Notes under the pieces: generated by a model
What the model was told of the DNA's origin: nothing
Databases searched by the model: none
Seen by the model: the letters and a program-made list of their open reading frames with translations, nothing else
Shown: one piece after another, positions 18,251 to 27,775 of the stretch
How positions within the stretch are numbered: the first letter of the stretch is position 1
Layout: every line of letters begins with the position of its first letter
DNA from: Paraburkholderia sp. UYCP14C
GTDB taxonomy: Bacteria > Pseudomonadota > Gammaproteobacteria > Burkholderiales > Burkholderiaceae
Direction of reading: 5' to 3'
NCBI RefSeq assembly: GCF_004197395.1
Contig: NZ_SELS01000005.1
Location: 62,001 to 126,000 of the forward strand
DNA: 64,000 nt
Position numbers and translations under genes: made by a program

Positions 18251-19093
18251 ATGACGAATACCGGCAAGTTGATGATAGTCGGGCTGCTCGTGGTCGATGC
18301 GGGCGTCGCGGGCTACCTCCTTTACCCCAGGGACGATCAGGCGCCGGCCGTGACCGGCGCGGTGACCCGCAGCGTCACCGGCGAGGTGGAATCGGAACCG
18401 CAGACCGACACGACGCGCGCCGCCGGCGCCAGCTTGATGCCGGCGCAACCGGTGAGCCCGCCCGCACCGCGCGCGGACATCGCGAACAACGCCGCGATCG
18501 CGCCGCAATCGGCGCTTCCGCAGACGGAGTCGGCTGCTCCGGCGCCGGCACCGGCCCAGGCAATCGCGCCCGCACCGGCCCAGGCGATCACCCCGGCCCC
18601 TGCTCCCGCCCCATCGCTGCCCGCAACAGCGGCCGCGCCCGCGCCGGGCGTCACGCCCGATTCGGGCCAGTCCGCGAGCGGCCGCATCGATAACACGACG
18701 CCGGCCGCGGCCAATCCGGCCGCAGTCGCGCGCGCACCCTCGAAACCGCAGCCGTACGCCCAGCAAAAAGCCCAACCGAGGCCGCAATACGGGCCGCGCG
18801 TCGACCAGACCCAGGCGCGCCGGCGCGACGAAACGCATCCGAATGGCTCCAATCCCGTCGCCGCGATGCTGACCGACCAACTGGTCAAGGAATCGGCGAA
18901 ACCCGATCCGTCGCTGCCGATGCCGCCCGGCGTCACCGTGCCGACGCCGTCTGCCAATGCCCCCGCGGCTGGCGCGGGTAGCGGCCGCGGCACGAACCCG
19001 GTCGGCTCGGCGATGACCGATCAGCTCGTGCGCGAATCGTCGAAAGTGACACCGACGCCGCCAGCGGCGCAGCCGCCGATCCTCAAGCCCTGA
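18251..19093 (+). CDS. Membrane-anchored Pro/Ala-rich protein with duplicated TDQLV motif
   Basis: This 280-residue protein has one N-terminal membrane helix (LMIVGLLVVDAGVAGYLLY), then about 160 residues dominated by Ala and Pro, a composition expected of an extended linker across the periplasm. The C-terminal part holds two copies of one motif: NPVAAMLTDQLVKESAK and NPVGSAMTDQLVRESSK, about 60 residues apart. The rest is low-complexity. I recognise no family. The ATG at 18251 was chosen because it immediately precedes the helix; the frame is open a little further upstream. The plan, a TM anchor, Pro-rich spacer and short repeated peptide, suggests a TonB-like or binding-partner role, but this is only inference. 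Confidence 0.7.
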   Translation: MTNTGKLMIVGLLVVDAGVAGYLLYPRDDQAPAVTGAVTRSVTGEVESEPQTDTTRAAGASLMPAQPVSPPAPRADIANNAAIAPQSALPQTESAAPAPAPAQAIAPAPAQAITPAPAPAPSLPATAAAPAPGVTPDSGQSASGRIDNTTPAAANPAAVARAPSKPQPYAQQKAQPRPQYGPRVDQTQARRRDETHPNGSNPVAAMLTDQLVKESAKPDPSLPMPPGVTVPTPSANAPAAGAGSGRGTNPVGSAMTDQLVRESSKVTPTPPAAQPPILKP

Positions 19094-19114
19094 GCCGCGC
19101 CGGCCACTCCGCGC

Positions 19115-19789
19115 CTACGGCCGTGACGCCACCTCGTCGAGGTGCGCAAGCAGATCGGCCGGATCGTCATAGACGCGCAACGCCCCCGCGCGCTCCAGTT
19201 CCTCGGTGCCGTAGCCACCCGACAGCAGGCCAACGCCGAGCGAACGGCAGCGGCGCGCGGCAAGCATGTCCCAGATGCTGTCGCCGACCACGACCGTGTG
19301 CTCGATCGGCACGCCGAGCCGCTCGGCCGCGGCGAGGAACAGGTCAGGATCGGGCTTCGCGTATTTGACGTCGTCGCGCGTGACGACGACCGCCTTCGCC
19401 GGATCGACGCCGAGCGCCGCCAGATTCAGCGCGGCGGTTTCCATCCGCCCGCTCGTCGCGACGGCCCATGGCGTGCCGGCCTGCGTCAGCGCATCGAGCA
19501 GTTGGCGCGCGCCCGGCAGCGGGCAAACCTGGGCGCGCATGCGCTGATAGGCGGCCGCATGCGCGTGCCGCAGCCGTTCGGCGCGTTCGACGCTGATCTC
19601 GCCGTGGGTCTCCCGCAGCAACTGGTCCGTGAACAGGCCGCCGCTCATGCCGATCTTGCGATGGATGCGCCAGACCGATAGCGGGATCCCCTCGCTGTCG
19701 AGCGCCTCTTTCCATGCCAGCACGTGCTGATAGACGCTGTCGACGAGCGTGCCGTCGAGGTCGAAAAGAAAGGATGTCTGGATACGCAT
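19115..19789 (-). CDS. HAD-superfamily phosphatase (phosphoglycolate phosphatase-like)
   Basis: This 224-residue hydrolase shows all four HAD motifs: FDLDGTLVDS (nucleophile Asp), ATSG (motif II), the Lys in KYAKPDPDLF (motif III) and VVGDSIWDMLAA (motif IV). A helical cap between motif I and II, with IHRKIGMSGG, places it in the subfamily of phosphoglycolate and beta-phosphoglucomutase-like enzymes. It should act on a small phosphorylated metabolite in the cytoplasm. The neighbours give no hint of the substrate. It is convergent with the Pro/Ala-rich protein gene, only 21 bases away. Confidence 0.88.
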   Translation of the reverse strand: MRIQTSFLFDLDGTLVDSVYQHVLAWKEALDSEGIPLSVWRIHRKIGMSGGLFTDQLLRETHGEISVERAERLRHAHAAAYQRMRAQVCPLPGARQLLDALTQAGTPWAVATSGRMETAALNLAALGVDPAKAVVVTRDDVKYAKPDPDLFLAAAERLGVPIEHTVVVGDSIWDMLAARRCRSLGVGLLSGGYGTEELERAGALRVYDDPADLLAHLDEVASRP

Positions 19790-20299
19790 GCCGGCCTCCG
19801 GTGATGATGGGTTCGGTCACTATGCCATGTGTCGATGAAGCGGCCAGGACGGCTGGACTCGTTTCAGGGCGCTCCGGCATCTGTACGATTTGCGCGAATC
19901 ACCACAGTTTCGCGCGTTCTTGCGGCTATTTCGCCCCGCCCCCTCCCGACGCCAGCCGGAACACGGTAAGCTTCGGCCCCTCGTTGTTTGCGTCGTCAAC
20001 CGTTTTTTGAAAAATCCCCGCCTGATTTCCCCGCTGGACGAATGGAGCGCGTTTTCCGCGCCCCGCATCTGGCCCGAGCACGCTGCGTGCTCGCGGCTGA
20101 TTCTCCAAATCATCCGGTAGCCCGCGCCGAATTGTCGGCTCGCAGTCATTCGCAATAAACAGCGGGGAAATAACCGGCATTTTTCTATTTTCGCAATAAC
20201 GCGATATCGCAAGCGTAATACGCGCGCGCCGCCATCCGGCGAAGCGCGCAACGAGCCCAATTCAGTCCAAAAACACGTTTGTTAATCAAGGAATTCGCG
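19790..20299. other. Long leader region of the porin gene
   Basis: This 510-base region between the divergent HAD and porin genes shows no coding frame with normal codon bias. The last 150 bases are A/T-richer, with TTTTCGCAATAACGCGATAT near 20190, and probably contain the porin promoter and a long 5' leader. Porin leaders of this kind are often regulated by small RNAs, but no specific site is clear. Confidence 0.45.
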
Positions 20300-21460
20300 A
20301 TGAAAAAGACCCTGTTCGCCGCGGCGCTGTGTGGCGCCTTCACGATCCCGGCGCACGCTCAAAGCAGCGTGACGCTGTACGGCCTGATGGACGCCGGCAT
20401 CGTCTACACGAATAGCCAGCTTGGCCACAGCAACTGGCAGCTCGCGAGCGGCACCACGCAGAACACGGTGTTCGGCCTGAAGGGTTCGGAAGACCTCGGC
20501 GCGGGCCTGCACGCGGTCTTCAAGCTCGAACAGGGCTTCATGATGAACAACGGTGCGCAGGCCTTCGCCGGCAGCGCGTTCGGCTCGCAGGCGTGGGTCG
20601 GCCTGCAAAGCGATACCTACGGCACGCTCACGTTCGGCCGCCAGTTCGACGTGATGAACGATGCCGTCGGTCCGCTGACAGCGGCCTACAACACGTGGGG
20701 CGGCAGCCTCGCCGCGCATCCGTTCGAGAACGACAATCTCGCTGCGAACTCGGTCGTGATCAACAACTCGGTCAAGTACGCGAGCCCGCTGTACCGCGGC
20801 CTGACGTTCGAGACGATGTACTCGTTCAGCAACAAGGCGGGCGACTTCGCGAACAACCGCACGTACGGCTTCGGCCTTTCGTACGCGCAGGGCCCGCTGA
20901 ATCTGGCGGCCGGCTACCTGCAGTTCAACAACGCGGGCAACGGCACCGGCGCCGTGACCGCCGGCGACACCAGCGCGAACTTCATCGCCGAACGCCAGCG
21001 CGTGTGGTCGCTCGGCGGCAACTACACGTTCGGACCGGCAACCGTCGGCCTCGTCTGGAGCCACACGCAGATTGACAACGTCGCGGGCGTGTTCTCGTTC
21101 GGCACCGGCAGCTATCTCGGCGCGGCCGGCGACGCCACCGGCACGCTCGGCGGCTCGCTGCGCCTCGACAACTACGAGGTCAACGCGAAGTACGCGCTGA
21201 GCCCGGCCTGGAGCGTGTCGGGTGCGTACACCTTCACGCATGGCGCGTATAACGGCTCGTCGCCGGCATGGAACAGCGCGATGCTGCAGACCGACTACGC
21301 GCTCAGCAAGCGCACCGACTTTTACCTCGAAGGCGTGTACCAGAACGCGCACGGCGCGCCGGCCGATTCGGTGTTGTCGCACGCGATGATCAACACGCTG
21401 TCGCCGTCGTCGACGAATACGCAGGTCGCGGTGACGGTGGGCATGCGTCACGCGTTCTGA
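20300..21460 (+). CDS. General outer-membrane porin
   Basis: This 386-residue porin is a 16-strand trimeric barrel for passive entry of small polar solutes. MKKTLFAAALCGAFTIP is the signal peptide, cut after AHAQ, and the mature protein begins SSVTLYGLMDAG, the standard start of the Burkholderia group. FGLKGSEDLGAGLHAVFKLE and the FGRQ motif (LTFGRQFDVM) follow, and the protein ends in GMRHAF with the terminal Phe that barrel assembly needs. AAGGAATT precedes the ATG at 20300. It provides the reference for the truncated porin at 13915. Confidence 0.93.
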   Translation: MKKTLFAAALCGAFTIPAHAQSSVTLYGLMDAGIVYTNSQLGHSNWQLASGTTQNTVFGLKGSEDLGAGLHAVFKLEQGFMMNNGAQAFAGSAFGSQAWVGLQSDTYGTLTFGRQFDVMNDAVGPLTAAYNTWGGSLAAHPFENDNLAANSVVINNSVKYASPLYRGLTFETMYSFSNKAGDFANNRTYGFGLSYAQGPLNLAAGYLQFNNAGNGTGAVTAGDTSANFIAERQRVWSLGGNYTFGPATVGLVWSHTQIDNVAGVFSFGTGSYLGAAGDATGTLGGSLRLDNYEVNAKYALSPAWSVSGAYTFTHGAYNGSSPAWNSAMLQTDYALSKRTDFYLEGVYQNAHGAPADSVLSHAMINTLSPSSTNTQVAVTVGMRHAF

Positions 21461-21504
21461 TGCTGCGCGGCGCGGGCGTGGGTGGCCGCGTGGGTGCGAT
21501 GCCC

Positions 21505-22386
21505 TCACGACGGCGCCGCCGCGATCACCCGCGACGCGAGCGCATGATGCTGGCCGCGTCGCGAGCGGATCGCGTGAATCTCCTCGATCACGCCGTCCGC
21601 GCGGCCGAGCCAGCGCAAGCCCCTCAATAGCGTGAGATCTTCGGCGCCGAGCTCCGCGAGCGGAAACACGCCGAGCCCGCGCGCCGCGAACACCGCCATC
21701 AACGCGCTGTCCTCGAATTCGCCGACGACGCGCGGCCTGATTCCCTGAGCCTCGAACCATCGGTCGAGCCGCGCGCGCAGTGCGCCGTGGCGGGTCGGCA
21801 GCAGCACGGGCAGCTCCGCGAGACAGTGCGGGAAGCCGTCGCGCGCCGCTTTGCGGACGATCTGCGCGGGCCCGTACCAGTCGACCGGCGAGCCCGCGAC
21901 GCGCTGGCTCAGCACGCGCAGGTCCGCCCCGTGCGGTGCCGGCTGACAGGCGAGCACCAGATCGAGCCGATGCAGCGCGAGCTCCGACAACAGCTGCGCG
22001 GGCTCGCCCTCGTGACACAGCAGCCTGAGCGACGGCGTGGCCAGCACCGGCGCGAGCAACGCATGGGCGGCGAGTTTCGAAATCCCATCCGACAGACCGA
22101 CCGCGAGCCGCACCGATTCCGTGCCGCTCGCTTCGCGCATCTCGTCGAGCAACGCCTCGCCCAGCTGGAAGATCTGCTCCGCGCGATCGAACGCCTGCTC
22201 GCCGGCCTCGGTCATCGTGACGCCGCGCCCGGCCGGCTTCAATAGCTGGCGCCCGAGCGCTTTCTCGAGTTCGCGCACCTGCGCGCTGATCGTCTGCACG
22301 GCCATGTCGAGCCGGCCGGCCGCGCGCGCGAAGCCGCCCTCCTTCACGACGATCCAGAAGTAGTATAGGTGACGATAGTTGAGCAT
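21505..22386 (-). CDS. nhaR: LysR-family regulator of the NhaR type
   Basis: This 293-residue LysR-type regulator begins [20 protein letters not shown], nearly the same as NhaR, the sodium-responsive activator of E. coli nhaA. The winged helix-turn-helix covers residues 1-60 ([20 protein letters not shown]), followed by the effector domain. No sodium/proton antiporter gene is nearby; the divergent neighbour, 120 bases away, is a terC-type gene. In this setting it could control terC, or act at a distance. NhaR in name is by sequence similarity only. Confidence 0.82.
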   Translation of the reverse strand: MLNYRHLYYFWIVVKEGGFARAAGRLDMAVQTISAQVRELEKALGRQLLKPAGRGVTMTEAGEQAFDRAEQIFQLGEALLDEMREASGTESVRLAVGLSDGISKLAAHALLAPVLATPSLRLLCHEGEPAQLLSELALHRLDLVLACQPAPHGADLRVLSQRVAGSPVDWYGPAQIVRKAARDGFPHCLAELPVLLPTRHGALRARLDRWFEAQGIRPRVVGEFEDSALMAVFAARGLGVFPLAELGAEDLTLLRGLRWLGRADGVIEEIHAIRSRRGQHHALASRVIAAAPS

Positions 22387-22506
22387 ACGGATCCGATACT
22401 TCGAAAAAACCGAAACGTCGTTCAGGTTATCACTGGTTCATTCGAACCGCGAACAGGCCCATCATGGCTGTTCCGCCGCTCGCGGCGCACCCGGTTGCCC
22501 CACCTC

Positions 22507-23259
22507 ATGGACTCCCTGTTCGCACTCGTTGCCGATCCCGCCGCCTGGGCCGCGCTCGTCACGCTGATCGTGATGGAGATCGTGCTCGGCATCGATAACC
22601 TGATCTTCATTTCGATCCTCAGCAACCGCTTGCCGGAAGCACAACGCGCGCGCACGCAGCGCATCGGGCTGCTGCTCGCGCTGGTGATGCGGCTGCTTCT
22701 GCTCAGCACCGTCGCGTGGATCGCGAAGCTGACCGCGGTCGCGTTCACGCTGTTCGATCATGGCTTTTCGTGGCGCGATCTGATCCTCGTCGCCGGCGGC
22801 CTGTTCCTCGTGTGGAAGGCGACCACCGAAATCCGCCAGCATCTGATCCCCGATGACGAAGCCGCCGCGAAAACCAGCTCGACCGCGCAGCTGACCGTGG
22901 CGGCCGCGATCGGCCAGATCATCGTGCTCGACATCGTGTTTTCGGTCGACAGCATCATCACCGCGGTCGGCATGACCGAGCACCTGCCGATCATGTTCGC
23001 CGCGGTGATCGTGTCGATCATGGTGATGCTGTTCGCGGCGCAGCCGCTCGCGCGCTTCATCGATCGCAATCCGACCATCGTGATGCTGGCGCTGAGCTTC
23101 CTGCTCGTGATCGGCATGACGCTGATCGCCGATGGTTTCGGCTCGCACGTGCCGAAGGCCTATATCTATGCGGCGATGGCGTTCTCCGCGTTCGTCGAGT
23201 CGATGAACATGCTCGCGCGGCGCGCGAAAACCAAACGTCTGGCCAGCAACGAGGAGTGA
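22507..23259 (+). CDS. TerC-family integral membrane protein
   Basis: This 250-residue protein has seven or more helices and the TerC signatures: [20 protein letters not shown] with the Glu and Asp in the membrane, and [15 protein letters not shown] with the matching Asp in the second half. TerC proteins such as Alx and MeeF export manganese during metalation of secreted proteins. The ATG at 22507 fits the first helix; the frame is open upstream but that part is not membrane-like. No yybP-ykoY riboswitch is obvious in the 120-base leader. It is followed after 7 bases by a zinc-ribbon gene. Confidence 0.88.
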   Translation: MDSLFALVADPAAWAALVTLIVMEIVLGIDNLIFISILSNRLPEAQRARTQRIGLLLALVMRLLLLSTVAWIAKLTAVAFTLFDHGFSWRDLILVAGGLFLVWKATTEIRQHLIPDDEAAAKTSSTAQLTVAAAIGQIIVLDIVFSVDSIITAVGMTEHLPIMFAAVIVSIMVMLFAAQPLARFIDRNPTIVMLALSFLLVIGMTLIADGFGSHVPKAYIYAAMAFSAFVESMNMLARRAKTKRLASNEE

Positions 23260-23266
23260 TGCCGTT

Positions 23267-23527
23267 ATGAAATGCCCAGTCTGCAAAACGACCGATCTGC
23301 TGATGACCGAGCGCCGCTCGATCGAAATCGACTACTGCCCGGACTGCCGGGGCGTCTGGCTCGATCGCGGCGAGCTGGACAAGCTGATTGCGCAGGATGA
23401 CGTCGACGGCTCGCGGCGCGGCGAGCGTGCCGTTGTGAGCGAGCGGCAACGTTACGAGGAGGGTCGCGATGAGCATCGCGGGTACAGAAAGAAGCGCTCG
23501 ATTTTCGATGTGTTCGATTTCGACTGA
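23267..23527 (+). CDS. TFIIB-type zinc-ribbon small protein
   Basis: This 86-residue protein has two CxxC pairs, CPVCKTTD and YCPDCRGVWLDRGELDKL, forming a zinc ribbon of the zf-TFIIB family. The rest is charged and ends in KKRSIFDVFDFD, a common end in the family. GAGGAG lies before the ATG at 23267. It is translationally close to terC (7-base gap), so the two may work together in metal handling. The function is unknown. Confidence 0.88.
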   Translation: MKCPVCKTTDLLMTERRSIEIDYCPDCRGVWLDRGELDKLIAQDDVDGSRRGERAVVSERQRYEEGRDEHRGYRKKRSIFDVFDFD

Positions 23528-23574
23528 ACGCTTCGGCGCCTGGGTGCAAGCAACTGCCAGCCGCCGCTAGCGCG

Positions 23575-24213
23575 TTAGCGCGCCTTCTTGCGAGCGCCTT
23601 TGCCGGTCGTCGCGGCGCGCGGCGCTTCCTTCTCGACCGGCGCGCCGCCGTTCATCTGCTCGAGCCACGACAGCGTATCGACATAGGACAGAAACTGCTT
23701 CAGATACCCCGGCGACAGCTCGCGCATCAGCGACAGCGCGCGATGCACGAGGCTGCTCGAATTCAGCGGCCCCGCGTTGCTGCCGGGCACCTGTGCGAGC
23801 GACTGGCGCAGCTGCTTTTCGGTGCGGACTTTCGACCAGACTTCGCGGAAGTAGTCGACCGCCGGCAGTTCGGGATAGGCGGCGGCGTGCGGAGCATCGG
23901 CGCGCGCGTGGTGGCGGCCGAGATGTTCGATCAGCGCCGCGAGCGTGGCGTCGCCGGCTTCATCGGTTTGGCCGGAGGCGGCTTGCGACGCACTCCCGGC
24001 CGCAGCGGCACGCTCGACCACGTCCGCATATTCGGCCAGTAGTCCCGACAATCGTTGCCCGAGCACTCGACGCGTCTCGCCGCTGTGCTGCGCGGCGCGC
24101 CGCGCAAGCGCGTCGAGCAGATGAAAGCGCATCGGATCGAACCGATCCGCCCCACTCGCGCGCCATGCATCGAGCGTCGCGCGAGCCGCCTGGATCGCGT
24201 CGTCGTCGGTCAT
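23575..24213 (-). CDS. DUF2894 protein, fourth gene of the motor-like operon
   Basis: This 212-residue protein is the DUF2894 type. It is rich in helix, with a conserved C-terminal core: LPAVDYFREVWSKVRTEKQL and then LVHRALSLMRELSPGYLKQF and VDTLSWLEQM. There is no signal peptide or membrane helix, so it should be cytoplasmic. I chose the ATG at 24213, 22 bases after the OmpA-like gene; the open frame continues upstream but overlaps that gene. It always accompanies, in my knowledge of Burkholderiales, the DUF802 and DUF3348 genes found here. The Lys/Arg-rich tail (GKGARKKAR) may bind membrane or nucleic acid. The function is unknown. Confidence 0.8.
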   Translation of the reverse strand: MTDDDAIQAARATLDAWRASGADRFDPMRFHLLDALARRAAQHSGETRRVLGQRLSGLLAEYADVVERAAAAGSASQAASGQTDEAGDATLAALIEHLGRHHARADAPHAAAYPELPAVDYFREVWSKVRTEKQLRQSLAQVPGSNAGPLNSSSLVHRALSLMRELSPGYLKQFLSYVDTLSWLEQMNGGAPVEKEAPRAATTGKGARKKAR

Positions 24214-24235
24214 GGCGTCGGCGTCACGCCCGTTC

Positions 24236-24889
24236 TCAAGCACCGGACTTCTCCGCTGCCGCCGCACCCGACGGACGCGGCACCGGCGCGATTTCGACGC
24301 GGCGGTTTTTCGCGCGGCCGGGTTCGTCGGAATTCGGACTGACCGGCTGCTCGGAGCCGAACGCCGCCGCAAACACCGACGACGCCGGCACGCCCTCGTC
24401 GATCAGCGTGCGCGTGACCGTCAACGCGCGCTGCGCCGACAGCTCCCAGTTATCGGCGAAGCGTCGGTTGCCTTCGCGCAGGCGTTGATCGTCGGTGAAG
24501 CCGCTGACCATCAGGATCTGGTCGCTCGCGCGCAGATACGCGGACAGCGGCCCGGCGAGACTCTTCAGCAGCGCGCGGCCCTCGGGCTGCAATTGGGCGG
24601 AATTCAGCGCGAACAGCACGTTGCCGCTAATGCCGATGCGGCCATTGACGAGCGTCACGCGGCCCGCCGCGAGCGGTCCCGCGAGCGCCTGCTCGAGCGT
24701 CTTGCGGCGCTGCGTTTCGGCCTGGCGCTGCTTGACCTCCTGCTCGAGCTTGCTCGACAGTTCGAGCTGCACGCCGATCACGCTGACCAGAATCAGCACG
24801 AACGCGCCGACCAGCACCGACATCAGATCGCCGAACGCGGCCCAGATCGGCGCGGATGTTTCCACGCCGCCGTCGATGTCCTCGCTCAT
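24236..24889 (-). CDS. MotB/OmpA-like stator subunit
   Basis: This 217-residue protein has one N-terminal membrane helix preceded by a short cytoplasmic tail: FGDLMSVLVGAFVLIL. This resembles the MotB helix (YADLMTLLL type), with Asp21 at the place of the proton-carrying aspartate. A coiled segment rich in Glu and Gln follows (residues 45-70), then an OmpA C-like peptidoglycan-binding domain with VSGFTDDQRL, LSAQRALTVTRTL and the Arg of GRAKNRRVEI. Such proteins anchor a motor to the cell wall. It overlaps the stop of the large DUF802-type gene by 4 bases. The same plan occurs in ZorB and MotB. Confidence 0.85.
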   Translation of the reverse strand: MSEDIDGGVETSAPIWAAFGDLMSVLVGAFVLILVSVIGVQLELSSKLEQEVKQRQAETQRRKTLEQALAGPLAAGRVTLVNGRIGISGNVLFALNSAQLQPEGRALLKSLAGPLSAYLRASDQILMVSGFTDDQRLREGNRRFADNWELSAQRALTVTRTLIDEGVPASSVFAAAFGSEQPVSPNSDEPGRAKNRRVEIAPVPRPSGAAAAEKSGA

Positions 24890-27765
24890 ACCGCGTCGGC
24901 TCCGGCGGTCGCGCGCTGCGCGGCCAGCAACTGCAGGTCTTCGACGATCTGCTTCTGCGACATCACGCTGAGGTCGACCACGTCGCGCGCCTGCGCGACG
25001 TAGTACGCGAGCTGTTCGTCGCTGCGCGCAAGCGATTTATCGAGCGCCGCTTCGATCCGTTCGAGATGCGCGACGAGCTTGTCGTTCGCTTCGCCGAACA
25101 TGCGTACGGCCGCACCGAATGCTTCGCCGAGGCTCGCGACTTCGACCGCGCTGCCGGTGACCTGCGCGGCGACCGTGCCGAGCTTGCCGGTCTCGTGCTC
25201 GAGGTGCTCGGTGAAGCGATTGCCGACCCGTTCGAGCAGATCCGCCGACGTCGAAACCAAGCCATCGACGGCCGTGCGCTGTTCGGTCGACGCGTGATTG
25301 ACCGCGTCGAGCAGCGTTTCCAGCGTGGCGAGCAGACGACTGCGCTCGTCCAGCATCGCGGTGTCGCGGACCATGCTGTCGGAGAGCCTCTGGCGCAGTT
25401 CCGCGACGACTTCGGCAGCAACCTTCGGCGCTTCCGAGGCCGCCTGCACGAGGCGCTCGATTTCGGCGATCGTCGCGTTGGCATGCGTTTGCGTCTGCGC
25501 GGAGATATCGCGTGCGGTTTGCGCGAGTGCGTCGCAGATTTGCTGCTGACGGGTCGCCGTTTGCGAACCCGTTTGCTGCCATTGTTCGTTGAGCTTCGCT
25601 GTCATCGAACCGAGCGCTTCGGTCCATGCGGCGAAGCGCTGTTCGTCGCGCGCGGCGAGGTCGGCTTGCAGGTTCGCCGCCGCCTTCGGTGCTTCGGCCG
25701 CGGCCTGCACCAGTCGATCGATCTCGGTGATCGTCGCGCTGGCATGCGTTTGCGTTTGCGCGGAGATATCGCGTGCGGTTTGCGCGAGTGCGTCGCAGAT
25801 TTGCTGCTGATGACTTGCGGCCTGCGAACCCGTTTGCTGCCATTGTTCGCTGAGCTTCGCTGTCATCGAACCGAGCGTTTCGGTCCATGCGGCGAAGCGC
25901 TGTTCATCTCGTGCGGCGAGTTCGGCTTGCAGGTTTGCCGCCGCCTTCGGTGCTTCAGCCGCTGCCTGCACCAGTCGATCGATCTCGGCGATCGTCGCGC
26001 TGGCATGCGTTTGCGTCTGCGCGGAGATATCGCGTGCGGTTTGCGCAAGCGCGTCGCAGATTTGCTGCTGATGGCTTACAGCTTGCGAACCCGTTTGCTG
26101 CCATTGTTCGTTGAGCTTTGCAGTCATCGCACCGAGCGCTTCGGTCCATGCGGCAAAGCGCTGTTCGTCACGCGCGGCGAGTCCGGCTTGCAGGTTTGCT
26201 GCCGCCTTCGGCGCTTCAGCCGCCGCTTGCACCAGTCGATCGATTTCGGCGAGCGTCGCGCTGGCATGCGCTTGCGTCTGCGCGGAGATATCGCGGGCTG
26301 TTTGCGCGAGCGCATCGCAGATTTGCTGCTGATGGCTGGCGGCCTGCGAACCCGTTTGCCGCCACTGTTCGCTGAGCTTCGCCCCCATCGCATCGAGCGC
26401 GTCGGCCCATGCGCCCAAACGCTGCTCGTCGCGCGCGCTCAGTTCCGTCTGCAAGTTCGTATGCGAGCTGCCGACCGCGCCCAGCAACGCCGCGGCATGC
26501 TGTTCGAAGGTCGCGGCGGCGCGCGCCAACGCCTGCTCGTTGTTGGCGGCGAGTTTGTCGCCCGTGCTCTGCTGCTGCGCCAACGCGTCGCCCCAGGCCT
26601 GCGACATGCCGCTCGCCGTCGCTTCGAGCCGCGCGGACACGCCGTCCAGCAACGCGGCCGAGCGCTGTTCGAACGCTTCGGCGACGCGTTCGACCGAAGC
26701 GCGCTGCTGCGCGGCCAACTCGTCGCTAGCCTGCCGATGTCCGGCCAGCGCGTCGTTGCAAATCTCGGCGACGTTCGCGCTGGTCGCCGCGAAGCCACTC
26801 GACATGCCGTCGAGCTGACGCTGCACCGCTTGAGTCACCACCTCGTGCAACGCGGCGGTTTCGCGGGACAGGCCGGCCATCGTTGCTTCGACGACCGGCT
26901 GCAGGGCTCTGCCCGCGGCCTGCGCGCTGCCGGCCACGCTCTCCTTCAGCGACTGCTCGATCACACCGGCCAAACGCAGATAAGCGGCTTCGGTGCGGCC
27001 GTAAAACGCGTCGAGGCTCGCGATCTGCCGCTCGTTCGACGCGGCGCTCTGCTGTTCGAGCGCGCTCATCATCGTCTGCAAACGTTCGACCAGCAGCGGC
27101 GTCGCTTCGGCCTGGCGCTGCAGCAACCGGAAGCTCTCGTCGCGCTGATGGCTCTGCGAATAGACCCGCAAAGTCGTCGCGATCTTCACGTCGAGCCGTT
27201 GCGCCGCTTCGAGCCGCTCGCGGCGGCACAGCGCGGACAGCAGCCCGAGCATCGCCGATGTCGCGACACCCGCGATCGACGTGCCGAACGCGAAGCCCAG
27301 CCCCTTGACCGGCGCGGCCAGCGACGCGCGGATCGCCTGCAGGTCGCTCGCGCTCTCCAGCGCAAGGCCGGTGCCGCGCAGCGTCATCGCCATGCCGAGC
27401 AGCGTGCCGAGCATGCCGAGCAGCACCAGCAAACCAACCAGATACGGCGTCAGCGCGGGTCCCGGCAAACCGACGCGCTCGCCTTCGACGCGCAGCCGCA
27501 CGCTATTGCGCAGACTCGGATGGACGGGTTCGAGAAACGCGGCAAGGCTCGCCGGTGGTCCGGACAGTGCGGCGAGCGCGCCGGACAGCGAGGCGGTCGC
27601 CTGGCTGTAGCGGCGAAGTTCGAGCGCGCCCAGCACATAGAAGACGCCGATCAGCAGCGTGACGGCCAGCGCGAGCGGATTGGAGACGGCATAGCCGATG
27701 GCGATCCAGCACGCCGCGGCGAGCCCCGCGAGAAATACGACGAGATCGATACGATATCTGGACAT
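24886..27765 (-). CDS. MotA/ExbB-like channel protein with long coiled-coil tail (DUF802 type)
   Basis: This 959-residue protein has four membrane helices in the first 200 residues and then a very long helical tail. Two helices open the protein (DLVVFLAGLAAACWIAIGYA and ALAVTLLIGVFYVLGALEL). The third contains LLVLLGMLGTLLGMAMTL, the GLLGTxxGM pattern of MotA, ExbB and TolQ, and the fourth is GFAFGTSIAGVATSAMLGLL, matching their TM4. The tail, some 700 residues, is heptad-rich, and residues 442-789 are four near-identical 87-residue repeats. The last 150 residues resemble a methyl-accepting-type coiled coil. I start at the ATG at 27765, 10 bases after the DUF3348 stop; upstream frame overlaps that gene. 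It should form a proton-conducting complex with the overlapping OmpA-like gene. Confidence 0.83.
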   Translation of the reverse strand: MSRYRIDLVVFLAGLAAACWIAIGYAVSNPLALAVTLLIGVFYVLGALELRRYSQATASLSGALAALSGPPASLAAFLEPVHPSLRNSVRLRVEGERVGLPGPALTPYLVGLLVLLGMLGTLLGMAMTLRGTGLALESASDLQAIRASLAAPVKGLGFAFGTSIAGVATSAMLGLLSALCRRERLEAAQRLDVKIATTLRVYSQSHQRDESFRLLQRQAEATPLLVERLQTMMSALEQQSAASNERQIASLDAFYGRTEAAYLRLAGVIEQSLKESVAGSAQAAGRALQPVVEATMAGLSRETAALHEVVTQAVQRQLDGMSSGFAATSANVAEICNDALAGHRQASDELAAQQRASVERVAEAFEQRSAALLDGVSARLEATASGMSQAWGDALAQQQSTGDKLAANNEQALARAAATFEQHAAALLGAVGSSHTNLQTELSARDEQRLGAWADALDAMGAKLSEQWRQTGSQAASHQQQICDALAQTARDISAQTQAHASATLAEIDRLVQAAAEAPKAAANLQAGLAARDEQRFAAWTEALGAMTAKLNEQWQQTGSQAVSHQQQICDALAQTARDISAQTQTHASATIAEIDRLVQAAAEAPKAAANLQAELAARDEQRFAAWTETLGSMTAKLSEQWQQTGSQAASHQQQICDALAQTARDISAQTQTHASATITEIDRLVQAAAEAPKAAANLQADLAARDEQRFAAWTEALGSMTAKLNEQWQQTGSQTATRQQQICDALAQTARDISAQTQTHANATIAEIERLVQAASEAPKVAAEVVAELRQRLSDSMVRDTAMLDERSRLLATLETLLDAVNHASTEQRTAVDGLVSTSADLLERVGNRFTEHLEHETGKLGTVAAQVTGSAVEVASLGEAFGAAVRMFGEANDKLVAHLERIEAALDKSLARSDEQLAYYVAQARDVVDLSVMSQKQIVEDLQLLAAQRATAGADAV
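25399..26442 (-). repeat. Four tandem 261-base repeats in the coiled tail
   Basis: Four copies of an 87-codon unit run head to tail with no gap. Each begins LxARDEQR, contains QQQICDALAQTARDISAQTQ and ends near EAPKxAA. The copies are almost identical in DNA as well as protein, so they were duplicated or homogenised recently. The outermost copies differ most. Loss or gain of a unit would keep the frame and change the tail length by 87 residues. Confidence 0.95.
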
Positions 27766-27775
27766 GGGGTCCCAG

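Noticed and set aside
20282-22018. A 578-codon minus-strand frame over the porin
   Set aside because: Antisense read of the porin and part of the LysR gene; Arg/Ala-rich with no motif.
22387-22506. A manganese riboswitch before terC
   Set aside because: The 120-base leader shows no yybP-ykoY-like conserved loops that I could recognise by eye.
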